Shown here one piece after another: positions 24,801-32,900 of a stretch of DNA of 64,000 nucleotides (its first letter is position 1; the number at the start of each line of letters is the position of its first letter). The notes under the pieces were generated by a model. That model ran no database searches. It had not been told where the DNA came from and worked only from the letters and a program-made list of their open reading frames with translations. The position numbers and the translations under genes were made by a program. The DNA is from Paragorgia papillata (lineage: Eukaryota; Cnidaria; Anthozoa; Scleralcyonacea; Coralliidae): positions 2,144,501 through 2,208,500 of the forward strand of contig JAWNZC010000347.1 in NCBI GenBank assembly GCA_035771165.1, read 5' to 3'.

Positions 24801-26505
24801 TTTGTATATATAGGGGGGGGGAGGGGGAGGACCCGATTATCATAAACTGAGGACCCGATTATCATAAACTGAGGATGGTTTGTAAAGCCAAATAAACGAA
24901 TAAGTGGAACATTAACATTTTTACACTACATTACATTACATTACGTTTCTTTACATTACATTGCATACCATACCATACCATACCATTCCTCTCCATACTA
25001 TACCTGACCATACCATACCATTCCTCTCCATACCATACCTCACCATGCCATACCATTCCTCTCCATACCATACCTCACCATGCCATACCATTCCTCTCCA
25101 TACCATACCATGCCATAACCATTCTTCTCCATACCATATCTGACCATACCTGACCATGCCATACAATTCCTCTCCAATCTCCATACCATACCTGACCATG
25201 CCATACCATTCCTCTCCATAACCATACCATGCCATACCATACCTGACCATGCCATACAATTCCTCTCCAATCTCCATACCATACCTGACCATGCCATACC
25301 ATTCCTCTCCATACCATACCATACCATACCATACCATGCCATACCATTCCTCTCCATACCATACCTGACCATGCCATACCATTCCTCTCCATACCATACC
25401 TGACCATGCCATACCATTTTTCTCCATAACATACCATTCTCCATACCATACCATCCCTCTCTACCATACCACACCATACACCATACCTGACCATGCCATA
25501 CATTCCCTGATTCCCATACCATTCCTCTCCATACCATACTTCACCATACCATACTTCATGATATCATACCATCTCACAATACTCACGGCATCATGTCACG
25601 GTACATTTCATCACATTACACCGTACTTATTATATGGCTGTATCACATGAGCGGTCTTAACGCGACTTTTCTGCAAATTGATTGGTTCCTGAGCGGTCAT
25701 TACAAAAATTGAAATACAAAACGAAAATTAAGTAAGTCAAGCTAAAATGTGTTAAATTATCGTGAAGATAATATTGCATTACATGACAATACATTTAACA
25801 ACAACTGCAGCAATAACATTTGGAACCCAAATTTTTCTTTTGTTTCTTGTAGACGCTTTCTACTCCCCCCCACCAGGAAGTGTCATTTCGGCCAGCAGTA
25901 CTCCTAACTTGAATGCATTCTCATCCTACCCGCAGAGCAGGCAGTTCAGCTCGAGTTCTTCCCCGAAAGGTCCGCGAAGTCCAACGACAGGCCTACCGTC
26001 GTACCAAGAGGCCCTTCATAACAGTCTGTGCGTTCAATCGCCGCCCGGCAATGCGAACTTCGGTAGCAACGAACTCCTGAATGGCTACCACGAGCAGAGC
26101 TCACCCGTGAGCATAAGACAACATTCTCCCGGACACGTGAAGGGATCGTCGCCGAACCTGGACGACAATTTCTTAGCGAGTCCAGGCTCGCCAATGAGGG
26201 TCGACACCGAAGATATGGACTTATTGCAGAGAGGTGTGTTGGACGCGAATGGCTACCGTAGAGATAGTTTTAACATGGGCGAACTCCGGACACATGATGT
26301 GCGCAATAACTCCCTCTATCATGTCGACCCCAATGCCATTTTTGGTAATCCAGTAGTTTTTTCAGGCGATCCTCGGGCCGTCAAACAAGAGGAGGGCCTC
26401 ACCGTTTCTTTTCTGGACATTGATTCTGCGGGTGATTTTCCCGACAGCATGGACTTTGGAATCGACACGGGCATTTCAATGAATGGTATTACATTTAGTC
26501 AGTAG
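7530..26505 (+). CDS. MRTF: myocardin-related transcription factor (MRTF), 7 coding exons
   Basis: Exons: 7530-7611, 7723-7788, 7906-7961, 8148-8223, 17413-19943, 21385-21451, 25853-26505. Phases agree at every junction and give 1176 codons plus TAG. Known family role: G-actin binds the RPEL motifs and holds MRTF in the cytoplasm; when actin polymerises, MRTF enters the nucleus and co-activates SRF at CArG boxes. Visible here: three RPEL motifs (about residues 36-48, 80-92, 124-136; RRPREEL, RPNRSQL, RPGPLEL), a basic B1-like segment (KKYKYHEYRPPN, about 247-258), a Q-rich LQLQVLCQ stretch, a SAP domain (about 320-354), a predicted amphipathic helix (about 421-455), two polyQ tracts, PPPYFEAV and PSYQEAL motifs, and an acidic C-terminus. 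The start is the ATG 3 bp after an acceptor, so at least one 5' non-coding exon must lie upstream. The second RPEL has Q where the consensus has E. Alternative 5' exons cannot be excluded. Confidence 0.92.
8224..10890. other. MRTF: MRTF intron 4, proximal part; mostly unique AT-rich sequence
   Basis: No exon-like segment with recognisable protein. It contains the 5S-like SINE at 9836-10130 and a three-copy direct repeat of about 23 bp (CAGAAAATTGTGTGTTGTTC) at 10215-10268. Confidence 0.5.
9836..10130 (-). mobile_element. 5S rRNA-derived SINE (SINE3-like), copy A
   Basis: On the minus strand this reads AGTTAAGCCCGGTTAG ... GGGTTAGTACTTGGATGGGTGAC ... CTGGGAATA, the internal promoter part of 5S rRNA (human 5S has GGAAGCTAAGC ... 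GGTTAGTACTTGGATGGGAGAC). A body and an AATAAAG tail followed by (AAT)n at 9841-9856 come after it. Head near 10130, tail near 9840. A second copy is at 33420-34410. The 5S promoter is established for the SINE3 class; assignment to that class is inferred from the similarity. Confidence 0.75.
10903..11435. mobile_element. 533-bp TIR element with 9-bp target-site duplication (Mutator-like)
   Basis: Terminal inverted repeats of about 75 bp: the left begins TAGCCTCCTTTGCAGACGTC and the right ends with its complement, ...GTCTGCGAAGGAGGCTA. The element is flanked by perfect 9-bp direct repeats ACTTTTTAG at 10894-10902 and 11436-11444. A 9-bp duplication is characteristic of Mutator-like transposons. 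No transposase frame, so non-autonomous. A terminal fragment of the same family occurs at 41212-41235. Confidence 0.75.
12344..12510. mobile_element. octamer/CRE MITE family, half copy
   Basis: Shares the terminal half of the family described at 58695-59189: TTTCCTTGCTTCGTTGTTGA, GAGATATTTCAGTTTGTTTG, ATGCAAATTAAAC, TTGACGTCACATGTGCATAA. Only one arm is present. It is immediately followed by the Tc1-like MITE at 12549. Confidence 0.6.
12549..12833. mobile_element. 285-bp MITE with TA target site (Tc1/mariner-like), copy 1
   Basis: Termini GTCAGTTTCAGCTTGCTT and AAGCAAGCTGAAACAGAC are inverted repeats flanked by TA on both sides. The interior contains repeated GAAGTTCGT units. An inverted copy follows at about 12927-13205, and a third copy, itself interrupted, is at 55286-55762. 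TA duplication and length suggest a Tc1/mariner-mobilised MITE. The 79-codon frame inside is conserved among copies only because the DNA is. Confidence 0.75.
12927..13205. mobile_element. Tc1/mariner-like MITE, copy 2 (inverted relative to copy 1)
   Basis: Reverse-complement copy of 12549-12833 with about 95% identity by eye; CTCCGAACTTACCTTGCAATG at the left matches the right end of copy 1. Together the two copies make a long imperfect palindrome with a spacer of about 90 bp. Confidence 0.7.
13326..13613. mobile_element. MITE family B, copy 1
   Basis: Inverted ends AGTCAATCGAGATAATGGTC and its complement near 13592-13613. The interior, including CCAATAGCAACGTTTCAGTT and CAATCACTCAACCGTGCT, is shared with copies at 15366-15674 and 17001-17336 and a fragment near 29090-29215. 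Confidence 0.65.
13640..13815. mobile_element. octamer/CRE MITE family, degenerate arm
   Basis: Contains the family words GTGTTTCTCCCATGACACCA, CACGTGTGATATCAAACAAT, CTGAAATATCTCAACAAGG and ATTTTAAATGTTCTTTCAAA. One arm only, with substitutions in the CRE and octamer words. Confidence 0.55.
13925..14160. repeat. near-perfect palindrome, ~111-bp arms, 13-bp loop
   Basis: The left arm (13925-14035) and right arm (14049-14160) are reverse complements with only a few mismatches near the outer ends. The loop is TTACAACACTACA. The centre reads AATACCTGG-loop-CCAGGTATT. Most likely a young fold-back transposon; it could extrude as a cruciform or form hairpin RNA in the MRTF pre-mRNA. Confidence 0.8.
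14841..15002. mobile_element. 162-bp MITE family C, copy 1
   Basis: Ends GATCGTTTTCATCTGACGTC and CGATCACGTGAGTGAAAACG-ATC. The interior holds two CGGCCATATTGGTGT words. A copy of the same length is at 48500-48661 and a partial copy at 29690-29776. The ends carry a CRE (TGACGTCA) and an E-box (CACGTG). Confidence 0.75.
15058..15180 (+). mobile_element. tRNA-derived SINE-like fragment
   Basis: TAGTGCAGTTGGTAGAGCGTC resembles a pol III A box, followed 30 bp later by a degenerate B box (GCGTTCCAATTCC). No tRNA cloverleaf or CCA-proximal stem can be built, so it is not a functional tRNA gene. Confidence 0.45.
15190..15330 (-). mobile_element. tRNA-derived SINE, copy 1
   Basis: On the minus strand: A box TATAGTTCAATGGTTAGATC, then B box GGATTCGAACCC, then GAAACTATTTCTGAGTAATT and GAGCTTGACGAG. 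Similar copies at 16150-16250 and 60765-60885. The aminoacyl stem does not pair. Confidence 0.6.
15366..15674. mobile_element. MITE family B, copy 2
   Basis: About 40-bp terminal inverted repeats: CCATAGTTAATAGAAAATAG at the left and its complement ending ACTATGG at 15674. Interior as in the copy at 13326-13613. Confidence 0.75.
15738..16085 (+). mobile_element. LINE 3' end with (TATTG)n tail
   Basis: The + strand encodes SWRFTAAKLWNNLPDEMRQT, the signature of the extreme C-terminus of LINE reverse transcriptases. A stop/frameshift, about 190 bp of AT-rich 3' UTR and AATAAAGTGTATTG then run into a (TATTG)n array at 16025-16085. This is a 5'-truncated non-LTR insertion. The clade cannot be fixed without a database search. 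Confidence 0.65.
16150..16255 (-). mobile_element. tRNA-derived SINE, partial copy 2
   Basis: CGTCAAGCTCAATTACTCAG and CTGAGCCCCAGACAGGGTTC match the copy at 15190-15330, but part of the B box and anticodon-loop region is deleted. Confidence 0.55.
16285..16917 (-). pseudogene. LINE fragment: end of AP-endonuclease domain
   Basis: The minus strand encodes IVGDFNIHVDALDNSDAINF, then PTHIHGHTLDLLITR, then after a frameshift SDHASVLCNI and PSLTVRSVTYRKRKS. This is the typical C-terminal half of a LINE endonuclease domain (GDFN, LDL.. and SDH motifs). No reverse transcriptase follows; the remainder is AT-rich 3' sequence ending in (ATT)n at 16300-16316. Dead, internally deleted copy. Confidence 0.75.
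17001..17336. mobile_element. MITE family B, copy 3
   Basis: Ends CCATAGCTAGTGGAGGGGGA and TCTCCCTCCACTAACTATGG are inverted repeats. The interior CCGATAGTTGCTATTGGATG... is in the opposite orientation to the copies at 13326 and 15366. It ends only 76 bp before MRTF exon 5. Confidence 0.65.
17413..19943 (+). CDS. MRTF: MRTF coding exon 5 (RPEL3, B1, SAP, polyQ)
   Basis: A 2531-bp exon bounded by TTTTTCTAG/AT and AACG/GTATTA. It encodes residues 94-937: RPEL3 (RPGPLELVNKNIL), a basic SRF-binding-like segment, the SAP DNA-binding fold (MRVIDLRNELKNRGLPVSG...), an extended helix, and two glutamine tracts of about 40 and 30 residues encoded mostly by CAA (18616-18728 and 18826-18905). Downstream are conserved-looking ERSPPPYFEAV and serine-rich segments. 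The open frame runs past the donor into a T-rich intron; the following exon continues the protein in phase. Confidence 0.92.
18600..19050 (+). repeat. MRTF: CAA/CAG codon repeat (polyglutamine) inside MRTF
   Basis: Two long, nearly uninterrupted CAA runs joined by Q/H/R/S-rich sequence. The purity of the CAA runs implies recent slippage. Antisense open frames (poly-Val/Ala) over this region are artefacts. Confidence 0.9.
20459..20768. repeat. near-perfect palindrome, ~145-150-bp arms
   Basis: The left arm 20459-20603 pairs with 20616-20768 with few mismatches (centre GCCATTTTGT-12 nt-ACAAAATGGC). It lies in the MRTF intron between exons 5 and 6. No duplication of flanking bases was identified. 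Likely a fold-back element. Confidence 0.8.
20987..21318. mobile_element. hAT-like non-autonomous element (CAGGGTTCGTAC ends)
   Basis: Ends CAGGGTTCGTACG and GTACGAACCCTG are inverted repeats. Inside both ends are CCTGGAAA-type repeats in opposite orientation. TATGTG flanks both sides (6 of the 8 bp expected for hAT). Termini of the CAGGGTTCGTAC type recur widely in invertebrate non-autonomous elements; a related partial copy lies at 45338-45420. Confidence 0.6.
21385..21451 (+). CDS. MRTF: MRTF coding exon 6
   Basis: A 67-bp exon between TTCTAG and GGAG/GTAAGC encoding AMMIESQNNLDNRNAELLEILG. Phase 0 in, phase 1 out, which joins exons 5 and 7 without a frame break. The sequence is helix-prone with leucines at heptad-like spacing. 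Confidence 0.8.
21540..21860 (+). repeat. dispersed repeat with 31-bp minisatellite, short allele (3 units)
   Basis: Contains TGATGCGAGTGTTTTGAATG and AACGATTCGTTATTGGATGT, then three copies of a roughly 31-bp unit (TGTATGTTCATTAGTATTCT plus TTATATAAAAT), then TTTCTGACGTCAAGACGTTT. The same order appears at 41270-41640 with six units. Confidence 0.7.
22090..22290. repeat. dispersed repeat, copy 1 of 3
   Basis: Shares AACAAAG-GAATGAATAATTTTTAGTCCC and downstream words with 35545-35660 and 47715-47880. Non-coding, class unknown. Confidence 0.5.
22300..24210. other. MRTF: MRTF intron 6, no element or exon recognised
   Basis: AT-rich sequence without convincing exons, tRNA-like motifs or inverted ends. 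Short frames on both strands have no recognisable domain. Confidence 0.45.
24222..24437. mobile_element. fold-back element with T-rich internal repeats
   Basis: ACCTCACTACAGTCGAGGGG at the left is complemented by CCCCTCGACTACAGTGAGGT at the right. Between them are about eight imperfect copies of GAGATTTTTTGGGATTTTT. Similar GATTTT/CCCAAAAATC words appear at 36565-36600. Confidence 0.6.
24925..25565. repeat. ATACC/CCATTCCTCTCCATACC minisatellite
   Basis: About 600 bp of ACCAT/ACCATACC units with interspersed CCATTCCTCTCCATACCATA and TGACCATGCC blocks, in MRTF intron 6. Minus-strand frames (MVWYGEEWYGM...) are period artefacts. Confidence 0.85.
25853..26505 (+). CDS. MRTF: MRTF last coding exon (C-terminal activation region)
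   Basis: The acceptor TTTCTTGTAG joins in phase (GAC, Asp) to exon 6. It encodes a Ser/Pro-rich region, a PSYQEAL motif resembling the MRTF PxYxEAV element, and an acidic hydrophobic C-terminus (VSFLDIDSAGDFPDSMDFGI...), a plausible transactivation domain. Stop TAG at 26503-26505. I found no nearby AATAAA that I would assign with confidence. Confidence 0.9.
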
Positions 26506-26624
26506 CGTCTACGTTGTTGTACCGCGCGGTTGGTAAAAAAGACTGGATAGGAAAACGGCTGATGGTGGGAAGACAATGTACACACGGACGTAAAACGTCA
26601 AGTCTGTAGCATACTTCATGATAT

Positions 26625-26960
26625 ATCAGGTCATTCCACTGACCTATTTATAACTGGACTGCGGGTGCCCTATATCAATGACTGGTAAATGGTGACCGAT
26701 TCAAAATGGCGGTTTATGGGTCCGTTCTCCCATAATAGTAACCGCTGACCTTTTTCTCATAAATGGATTTATAACTGAATTGCTCGGCTTGCAGGCGCCG
26801 CTGAGCCCACAATCAAGTGAACATATTTGGCAGAATGCGGTCAGCGGTCGCGACCATGAGAACAAGGACTCCTATTTCCGCCATCATTGTTCGGTCACTT
26901 TGGATGGGACCCACAGTCCAGTGAGTCCAGTTATACATAGGTCAGTGGGTCATTCTCGCC
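26625..26960. mobile_element. inverted-repeat element in the MRTF 3' flank
   Basis: The segment at 26632-26672 (GGTCATTCCACTGACCTATT...CTGGACTGCGGGTGCCC) is complemented by 26905-26957 (GGGACCCACAGTCC...AGGTCAGTGGGTCATTC). The 92-codon frame inside has no domain I recognise. Confidence 0.5.
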
Positions 26961-27406
26961 CCCAGGCCATGAAATTGGGACCTCTGGCCTGCTCCGATTT
27001 CAAGTACGCGGACATCCGGTGCGCAGTCTCCGCTCATTCCCAGGTCATCGACGTCTGACGCCGCAAAAGGCATTCTCGTACTGGCCGTATGGGATTGAGA
27101 TACCACTGCAGTAAGATGGAAATTAACCAAGAAACACCATCACGTGACCGCTAGTCTCCTGTCCAGTCTTTTTGGCCACCACATGGTTATATTTCAGTAA
27201 TACCATGATCGCCTCGGATTATTTTGTTCTCACCGGGTAAATTAATCTCTAATTTCCCCCCAAGCAGAGGAAATTTCTAATTTTCCCCGCTAACCGGGCA
27301 AATTGCTAATTTTCTCCGATTAGCATGCATGACCAAACATCGAACAGTACTCTTTTACACAACAAAGAAATGCATTATTATAAGATGATCATGGTGTTAC
27401 AAACTA

Positions 27407-27557
27407 ATACCATGACATGTTGGGAGATTAGTGATTAAATGTCCCCTCAGCCCTGGGGGGTTTGTGAAAATCCCTCCGGCTTCGCCCTTGGGACTTCCCC
27501 AAACCTCCCTCGGTTTTCGGGGACATTTAATCGCTAATCTCCCTCATGTCATGTTAT
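27407..27557. mobile_element. fold-back MITE, ~40-bp arms
   Basis: CATGACATGTTGGGAGATTA...AAATGTCCCC at the left is complemented by GGGGACATTTAATCGCTAAT...CATGTCATG at the right. Confidence 0.65.
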
Positions 27558-28428
27558 TATTTATAATAACATAATTGCGCATGGTCAGATATAATATCTT
27601 AATCCACTCTGGCCTAAAGCACTGGCCGGAGTATAATAATTAAATTTTATTGTATTTTTATAAAGAAGTGTTAAGACCTGGATGGCTTGCCTTGTAAACG
27701 AGAGGATTGTGTACTCTTTCAAGATATTTTACGACAAGCTTAGAAACCACAGAATAATATTTTGGGCTCGCTTTTGGTTGCCCCTCCCCTCCCTCCCGCC
27801 ATATGTGATGGACTTTACAGGACACGCGTACAGTTCCGCCAGTCAGAGCAAAGGTTTCAGTTTTTAAGAACTGAGGTATGCTTGGAATATACGTAAGACA
27901 AAGAAAGTGAATCGTCGCAAGGCCTGCAAACGTTGACAGTTAAAAGTGTCCAAAGTGTCCAAGTATCGTGTCCTTTCCCAACCATTCCCTCCCGGTATGA
28001 TGGCCGACTTCAAGCTAGCGACGATAACGCACCGTCTCATAAGTCAGGCAACACAAGCAAATTTCTGAAAAGTGAGCCCAAAATATCACTTTGTTTATTA
28101 CTTTCTTTTTTTTGATCGGTAATAAAGAATTTATGACCCCCGGGCAAAGGATATTCTGGGGGGTATACAAAATTTTGCCTTTTCTTTTTGATGGGGGCAC
28201 GAAATATTTTTTTATAACATGTTGGGAGGGTATAAAATGTGAGCTCATTTCTTTCCGAAAGCCTCTCCAGAGGCGAATAAAGTCGTCAGCTGGCGTTTAC
28301 CGGAATAAAATAAAATAATCGACTAATTCAAATAAAATACTAAAGACCAAAATGTCATGTTTGGGCTTTATATTATATTTGTATCTTTGGCACTTGGAAT
28401 TGCTTAATAATAGTATTTTCAACTCTTA

Positions 28429-28635
28429 AGCCCTAATCAAACGAGAACGCAAGTCATCGCAAGTTGGCGGTCGTCGAAGTCCCCAAATTAACAAAATAAA
28501 GGTTTCATGAGTGTTTTAAACAAGTTTTAACGTTGTCACGGTACATGATATTTTCGGGAAACTATTCAGAGCGGCTGGCTGAGATAGCGTGACTGCCAAC
28601 TTGCGATGACTTGCGTTCTCGTTTGATTAGGGCTT
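28429..28635. mobile_element. MITE family E, copy 1
   Basis: Terminal inverted repeats of about 45 bp: AAGCCCTAATCAAACGAGAA...GCAAGTTGGC at the left and the complement at the right. An inverted copy is at 56347-56573 and a solo end at 56886-56912. Confidence 0.75.
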
Positions 28636-28669
28636 TACGTATCCTCTTCATGCCTTCTGCTAAAGCCTG

Positions 28670-28838
28670 GTTTCCATATAGCCGTAAGCGCCGGCGGCAT
28701 GGCTGCGGCAAGAGGCAATGGTCCAATCGCATACAGCTTTTTATTGCTGGCTAATTCAACACTGTCTATGATTGGACCATCGCCCCTTGCCGCAGCCATG
28801 CCGCCGGCTCTTACGGCTATATGGAAACCAGACTTAAA
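28670..28838. mobile_element. fold-back MITE, ~60-bp GC-rich arms
   Basis: AGCCTGGTTTCCATATAGCC...GGTCCAATC pairs with GATTGGACCATCGCCCCTTG...GGAAACCAGACT. The start lies only about 35 bp after family E copy 1. Confidence 0.7.
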
Positions 28839-29689
28839 GTTGGTTTACTCAGGCGATTGCCGGGTAAATCTTATTACGACTGTAATACCGAAAATTGGGT
28901 TTGTTTTTCTGTAGGTATAGCACACGGAGTATTATAATTCCTTTTTGTAGTCCAAGAAAGATTTTCGTGACAAAATCAGCCCGCAGTAACCGAGCTAGCC
29001 TGCCTCATACGCGAATATCAAAAACCTGTAATGAGCTGCGATTTTATGTTGAGACGGTTCACAAATCTTTTGGTTTTTTTGCTTATTAATATTTAAATAA
29101 CACGGTTGAGTGATTGAACCTAAACGATGCTGTTGTGCTCACCGTTCACAAGTTTGCATAAACATGCCGAACAAAAAGATAGAACAAATTTCAATGGCCA
29201 ACCACGGTTTACTATTCACAGGAAATGATGTGAACCCATGGACATGCGAGAGTTTGACTCGACAGTGAAAGTTTGGGAATGGTGAGCATACATTTTCTTT
29301 AAACTGCAGGTCCGTTTAAAGTTCCGATCAAATTATCCGTATTCCACTGTGTAACATCCTTTTCCTGTCCTGGGTTGACGTACTGGGAATAGTCCAACCA
29401 ACTTTCTGAGAAGGCATCGAGATCATGAAACTGATAATATTAAGCAATTCATGATCAGAAATGAAGTACCAAGGATTATAAATCTATAAACTCAAACATA
29501 AGGTAGGCACTTTAAAATCTACTTTTATTGTATAAAAGGCTAAACTGTAAATAAAAAAATGTGTTAGTTAGTGTTGGGCTGTCACAATTCATTCCTTTTT
29601 AGCCAATGAATTTAATTATATTTTCATTCTCTAAAGAAAAAAAAAAATCAGTTTGTGATCCTTTCTTTGCCGCGTACCATCTTTATCCT

Positions 29690-29776
29690 ATGGGAATTTA
29701 GCTCTATTCTTATTCAAATATTTCGTATTGTTTCACCACCCCTAATGGGCCACCGATCACGTGAGTGAAAACGAAC
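29690..29776. mobile_element. MITE family C, right-half copy
   Basis: CTATGGGAATTTAGCTCTAT...CGATCACGTGAGTGAAAACG matches the right half of the 162-bp element at 14841 and 48500. It lies about 210 bp upstream of the TAB1 start codon. Confidence 0.65.
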
Positions 29777-29984
29777 TACAGACGTCATGGGAAGGTATTT
29801 CCATTTTGACTGTAAAAAATTAATTGTCAACGAGCGGTCTTGGGTCGGCTATGGTTTCGTCCTGAAGTAGTACCCAGTCTGCTGTACTCGCGCAGTCGCG
29901 CTTCCTTCGCTTCCCTTCAACATGGTGGACGTCAAAGTAGATTGATTGTTTTGTTTTGGCCGAGCTCTTGCCATCTGAATCTGA

Positions 29985-32900
29985 ATGGCCTCTCCAGTAA
30001 AACGACGAAGCAATGTAAGTCGTTTATTATGACGAATGTTCAGATGTGTAGGACGTATAACAAAGTACAAACACTTGACCTTTTGGAAAACAAATCGTCA
30101 AATTCCCCTGCAGTAGAATAGCCTTGGTTGGTCAAAATACCCCTCTCTTGGGAAATATCAAGTGCTAAAATATAATATTAAGACCCTTTTACGTGTCAAA
30201 AATCCCGTCCCTCGAGGTTGTCAAGAAAGTCAAATTTCCCTGTCTCGGGATATCACGTAAGTATCCCGTGGGTGCTCCCCCCCCCCCCCCCCCCACCCCA
30301 ACCTTTGGGGCTTAACATTGAACTTGTCAATTAACTTGACATTAGTACACCAAAGAATAACAAATATAATAGCATAAAAAGAGCCGTACGATGAGGGTCA
30401 TTTTGTAAAATTCCCCAAATAATAAATATTATATAATATATCTAATAAATAACCCAAATTGAGTGGGATGTTTAATAGCGAATGCACCTCTTTTTATGCT
30501 ATTCCTTTGTAATATCATGTTTGCAGGAATTTCTTTTGTTGTCACCTCCATTGATGTCAAACCAGGTATGATTAGTTCTAATCAGACCTGGTTTGACATC
30601 AACGGAGGTAGGATTAGTAAAAATGAATATAATGAGGTATATTAGTTGTTAATGGACCTGTGAGAACAAAAGAAATTCCTGCAAACATGATATTATATAC
30701 AGTATGATAACTTCTCTCTTAGAGTCCATCTCCAACTGAACACTGGACGGATGATCTACCTGTGTGTACATTGTCAGGAGTTGGCTTCTGTACAAACCAG
30801 AGATACCGTCCTGATGGTGGGAGGAGAGAGGAACATGAATTTGAAGACCAAAGTTTTCATTTTTACTTTGCTGACAAAGATTGTTATTTGTATGGAGTGT
30901 TTGATGGACATAGTGGAAGGAAAGCTGCAGAGTTTGCAGCACAAAAATTACCTGCAGAGCTGCTGTTTGGACAACTTACAGGTACTACACTGTCAGACTA
31001 TACTCTGAGTGGAGTAGAGTAGAGTAGAGTAGAGTAGAGTAGAGTAGAGTAGAGTAGAGTAGAGTAGAGTAGAGTAGAGTAGAGTAGAGTAGAGTAGAGT
31101 AGAGTAGAGTAGAGTAGAGTAGAGTAGAGTAGGGTAGGGTAGGGTAGGGCAGGGCAGGGCAGGGCAGGGCAGGGCAGAGTAGAGTAGAAGTGGAGTGGAG
31201 TGGAGTGGAGTACAGTACACTGATTATTTTCTTCTATTCATTGTAAATGGAACAAAATTGCTTGGTGAATGATGTGCATGTAGGCAGCATCAATAATTTA
31301 CCAATCAACAATAAAAAAATTACAGTGCAGGAGTTGATTGTGTTATCCAATACTTTATGGCATCGATCCCTAAATTGTGAGAAATATTTGTGTATAAGCT
31401 TGTGATGTCGAAGCTTGTGATGTCGAAGCTTGTTAAGATAGTCTCAATACATTGCGAGGGAATTTAATTGTTATAAGACATTTTGACTATTAGCATGATG
31501 TTTTCTTTGTAATAATTTTTCAAGGTGGCATGGATGATGATGAAGTAAAAGCTGTTCTAAAGCAGGCATTTCTTAGCATAGAGAATGGATTTTTTGATTC
31601 AATTGGAGATCAACTGGTAGAAAAAACACTAATACAGGAAGAAATTGCTGTGAGTAAAAACAATCATTCTCATCATCATCATTATCATCATCATCATAAT
31701 CATTATCATCATCATCATCATCATTATCATTCTCATCATCATTGTCATCATGATTATAATCATTCTTATCATCATCATGATTATCATCACATTGTCATCA
31801 TCATCATCATCATCACATCATTATCATCATCATCATCATTATCATCACATTGTCATCATCATCATCATCACATCATTATCATCATCATCATCATGATTAT
31901 TATCATAACATCATCATTATCATTAGCATCATTATCATCATCATCATCATGATTATTATCATAACATCATCATTATCATTAGCATCATTATCATCACATC
32001 ATCATTATCATCACAGCATCATCACCATCATCATGATTATCATCACATTGTCATCATCATCATCATCACATCATTATCATCATCATCATCATGATTATTA
32101 TCATAACATCATCATCATCATCATCATCATCATTAGCATCATTATCATCACATCATTATCATCACAGCATCATCATCATCATTATCATCACATTGTCATC
32201 ATCATCACATCATCATCATCATCATCATCATGATTATTATCATCACATCATCATCATCATTACCATCATCATTATCATCACATCATCATCATCATCATCA
32301 TCATGATTATTATCATCATCACATCATCATCATTACCATCATCATTATCATCATCATCACATCATCATCATCAGCATCATCATGATTATCATCACAGCAT
32401 CATCATCACATCATCGTCATCATCATCATCGTCATCATCATCATCCATTATTACATGCATTAAACATCGTTATCATGATCATTGTCAAATTATTTTATTC
32501 CACTTACTCTTCAGGGTCTCAGCCAGTATGAAGCAGCGCAAAACTTTCCAGAAAAAGTCGACAAGCTGCGAGCAATCGAACAAGAAGTTGCCAGTGGAAC
32601 AACTGCTGTTGTGGCATTGATTTACAACAACAAACTGTTTGTTACAAATGTTGGAAATTCTAGAGCTGTATTATGCACAACAGATAACAATGGCAGAATT
32701 CACGTTCAGCAAGTAAACATATACTTTTTTTTTTGTTTAAAAAACTATTTTACTCGTCAAGGGAAGACGTTTTGAAAAGCCACATGATTTTTGTGTTCCA
32801 GCTTAGCACGGATCATATCATTGGAAATGAAAACGAGCTCATCAGGTTGTCGAATCTAGGATTGGACATTGAACAAATCCAGAGAGGTCCAAAGGCCAAG

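Noticed and set aside
24951..25537. MVWYGEEWYGM-type repetitive protein
   Set aside because: Translation of an ATACC-based minisatellite lying in an MRTF intron.
31664..32460. Poly-His/Ile/Ser frames as a histidine-rich protein
   Set aside because: An ATC trinucleotide array inside TAB1 intron 3; the spliced flanking exons join without it.
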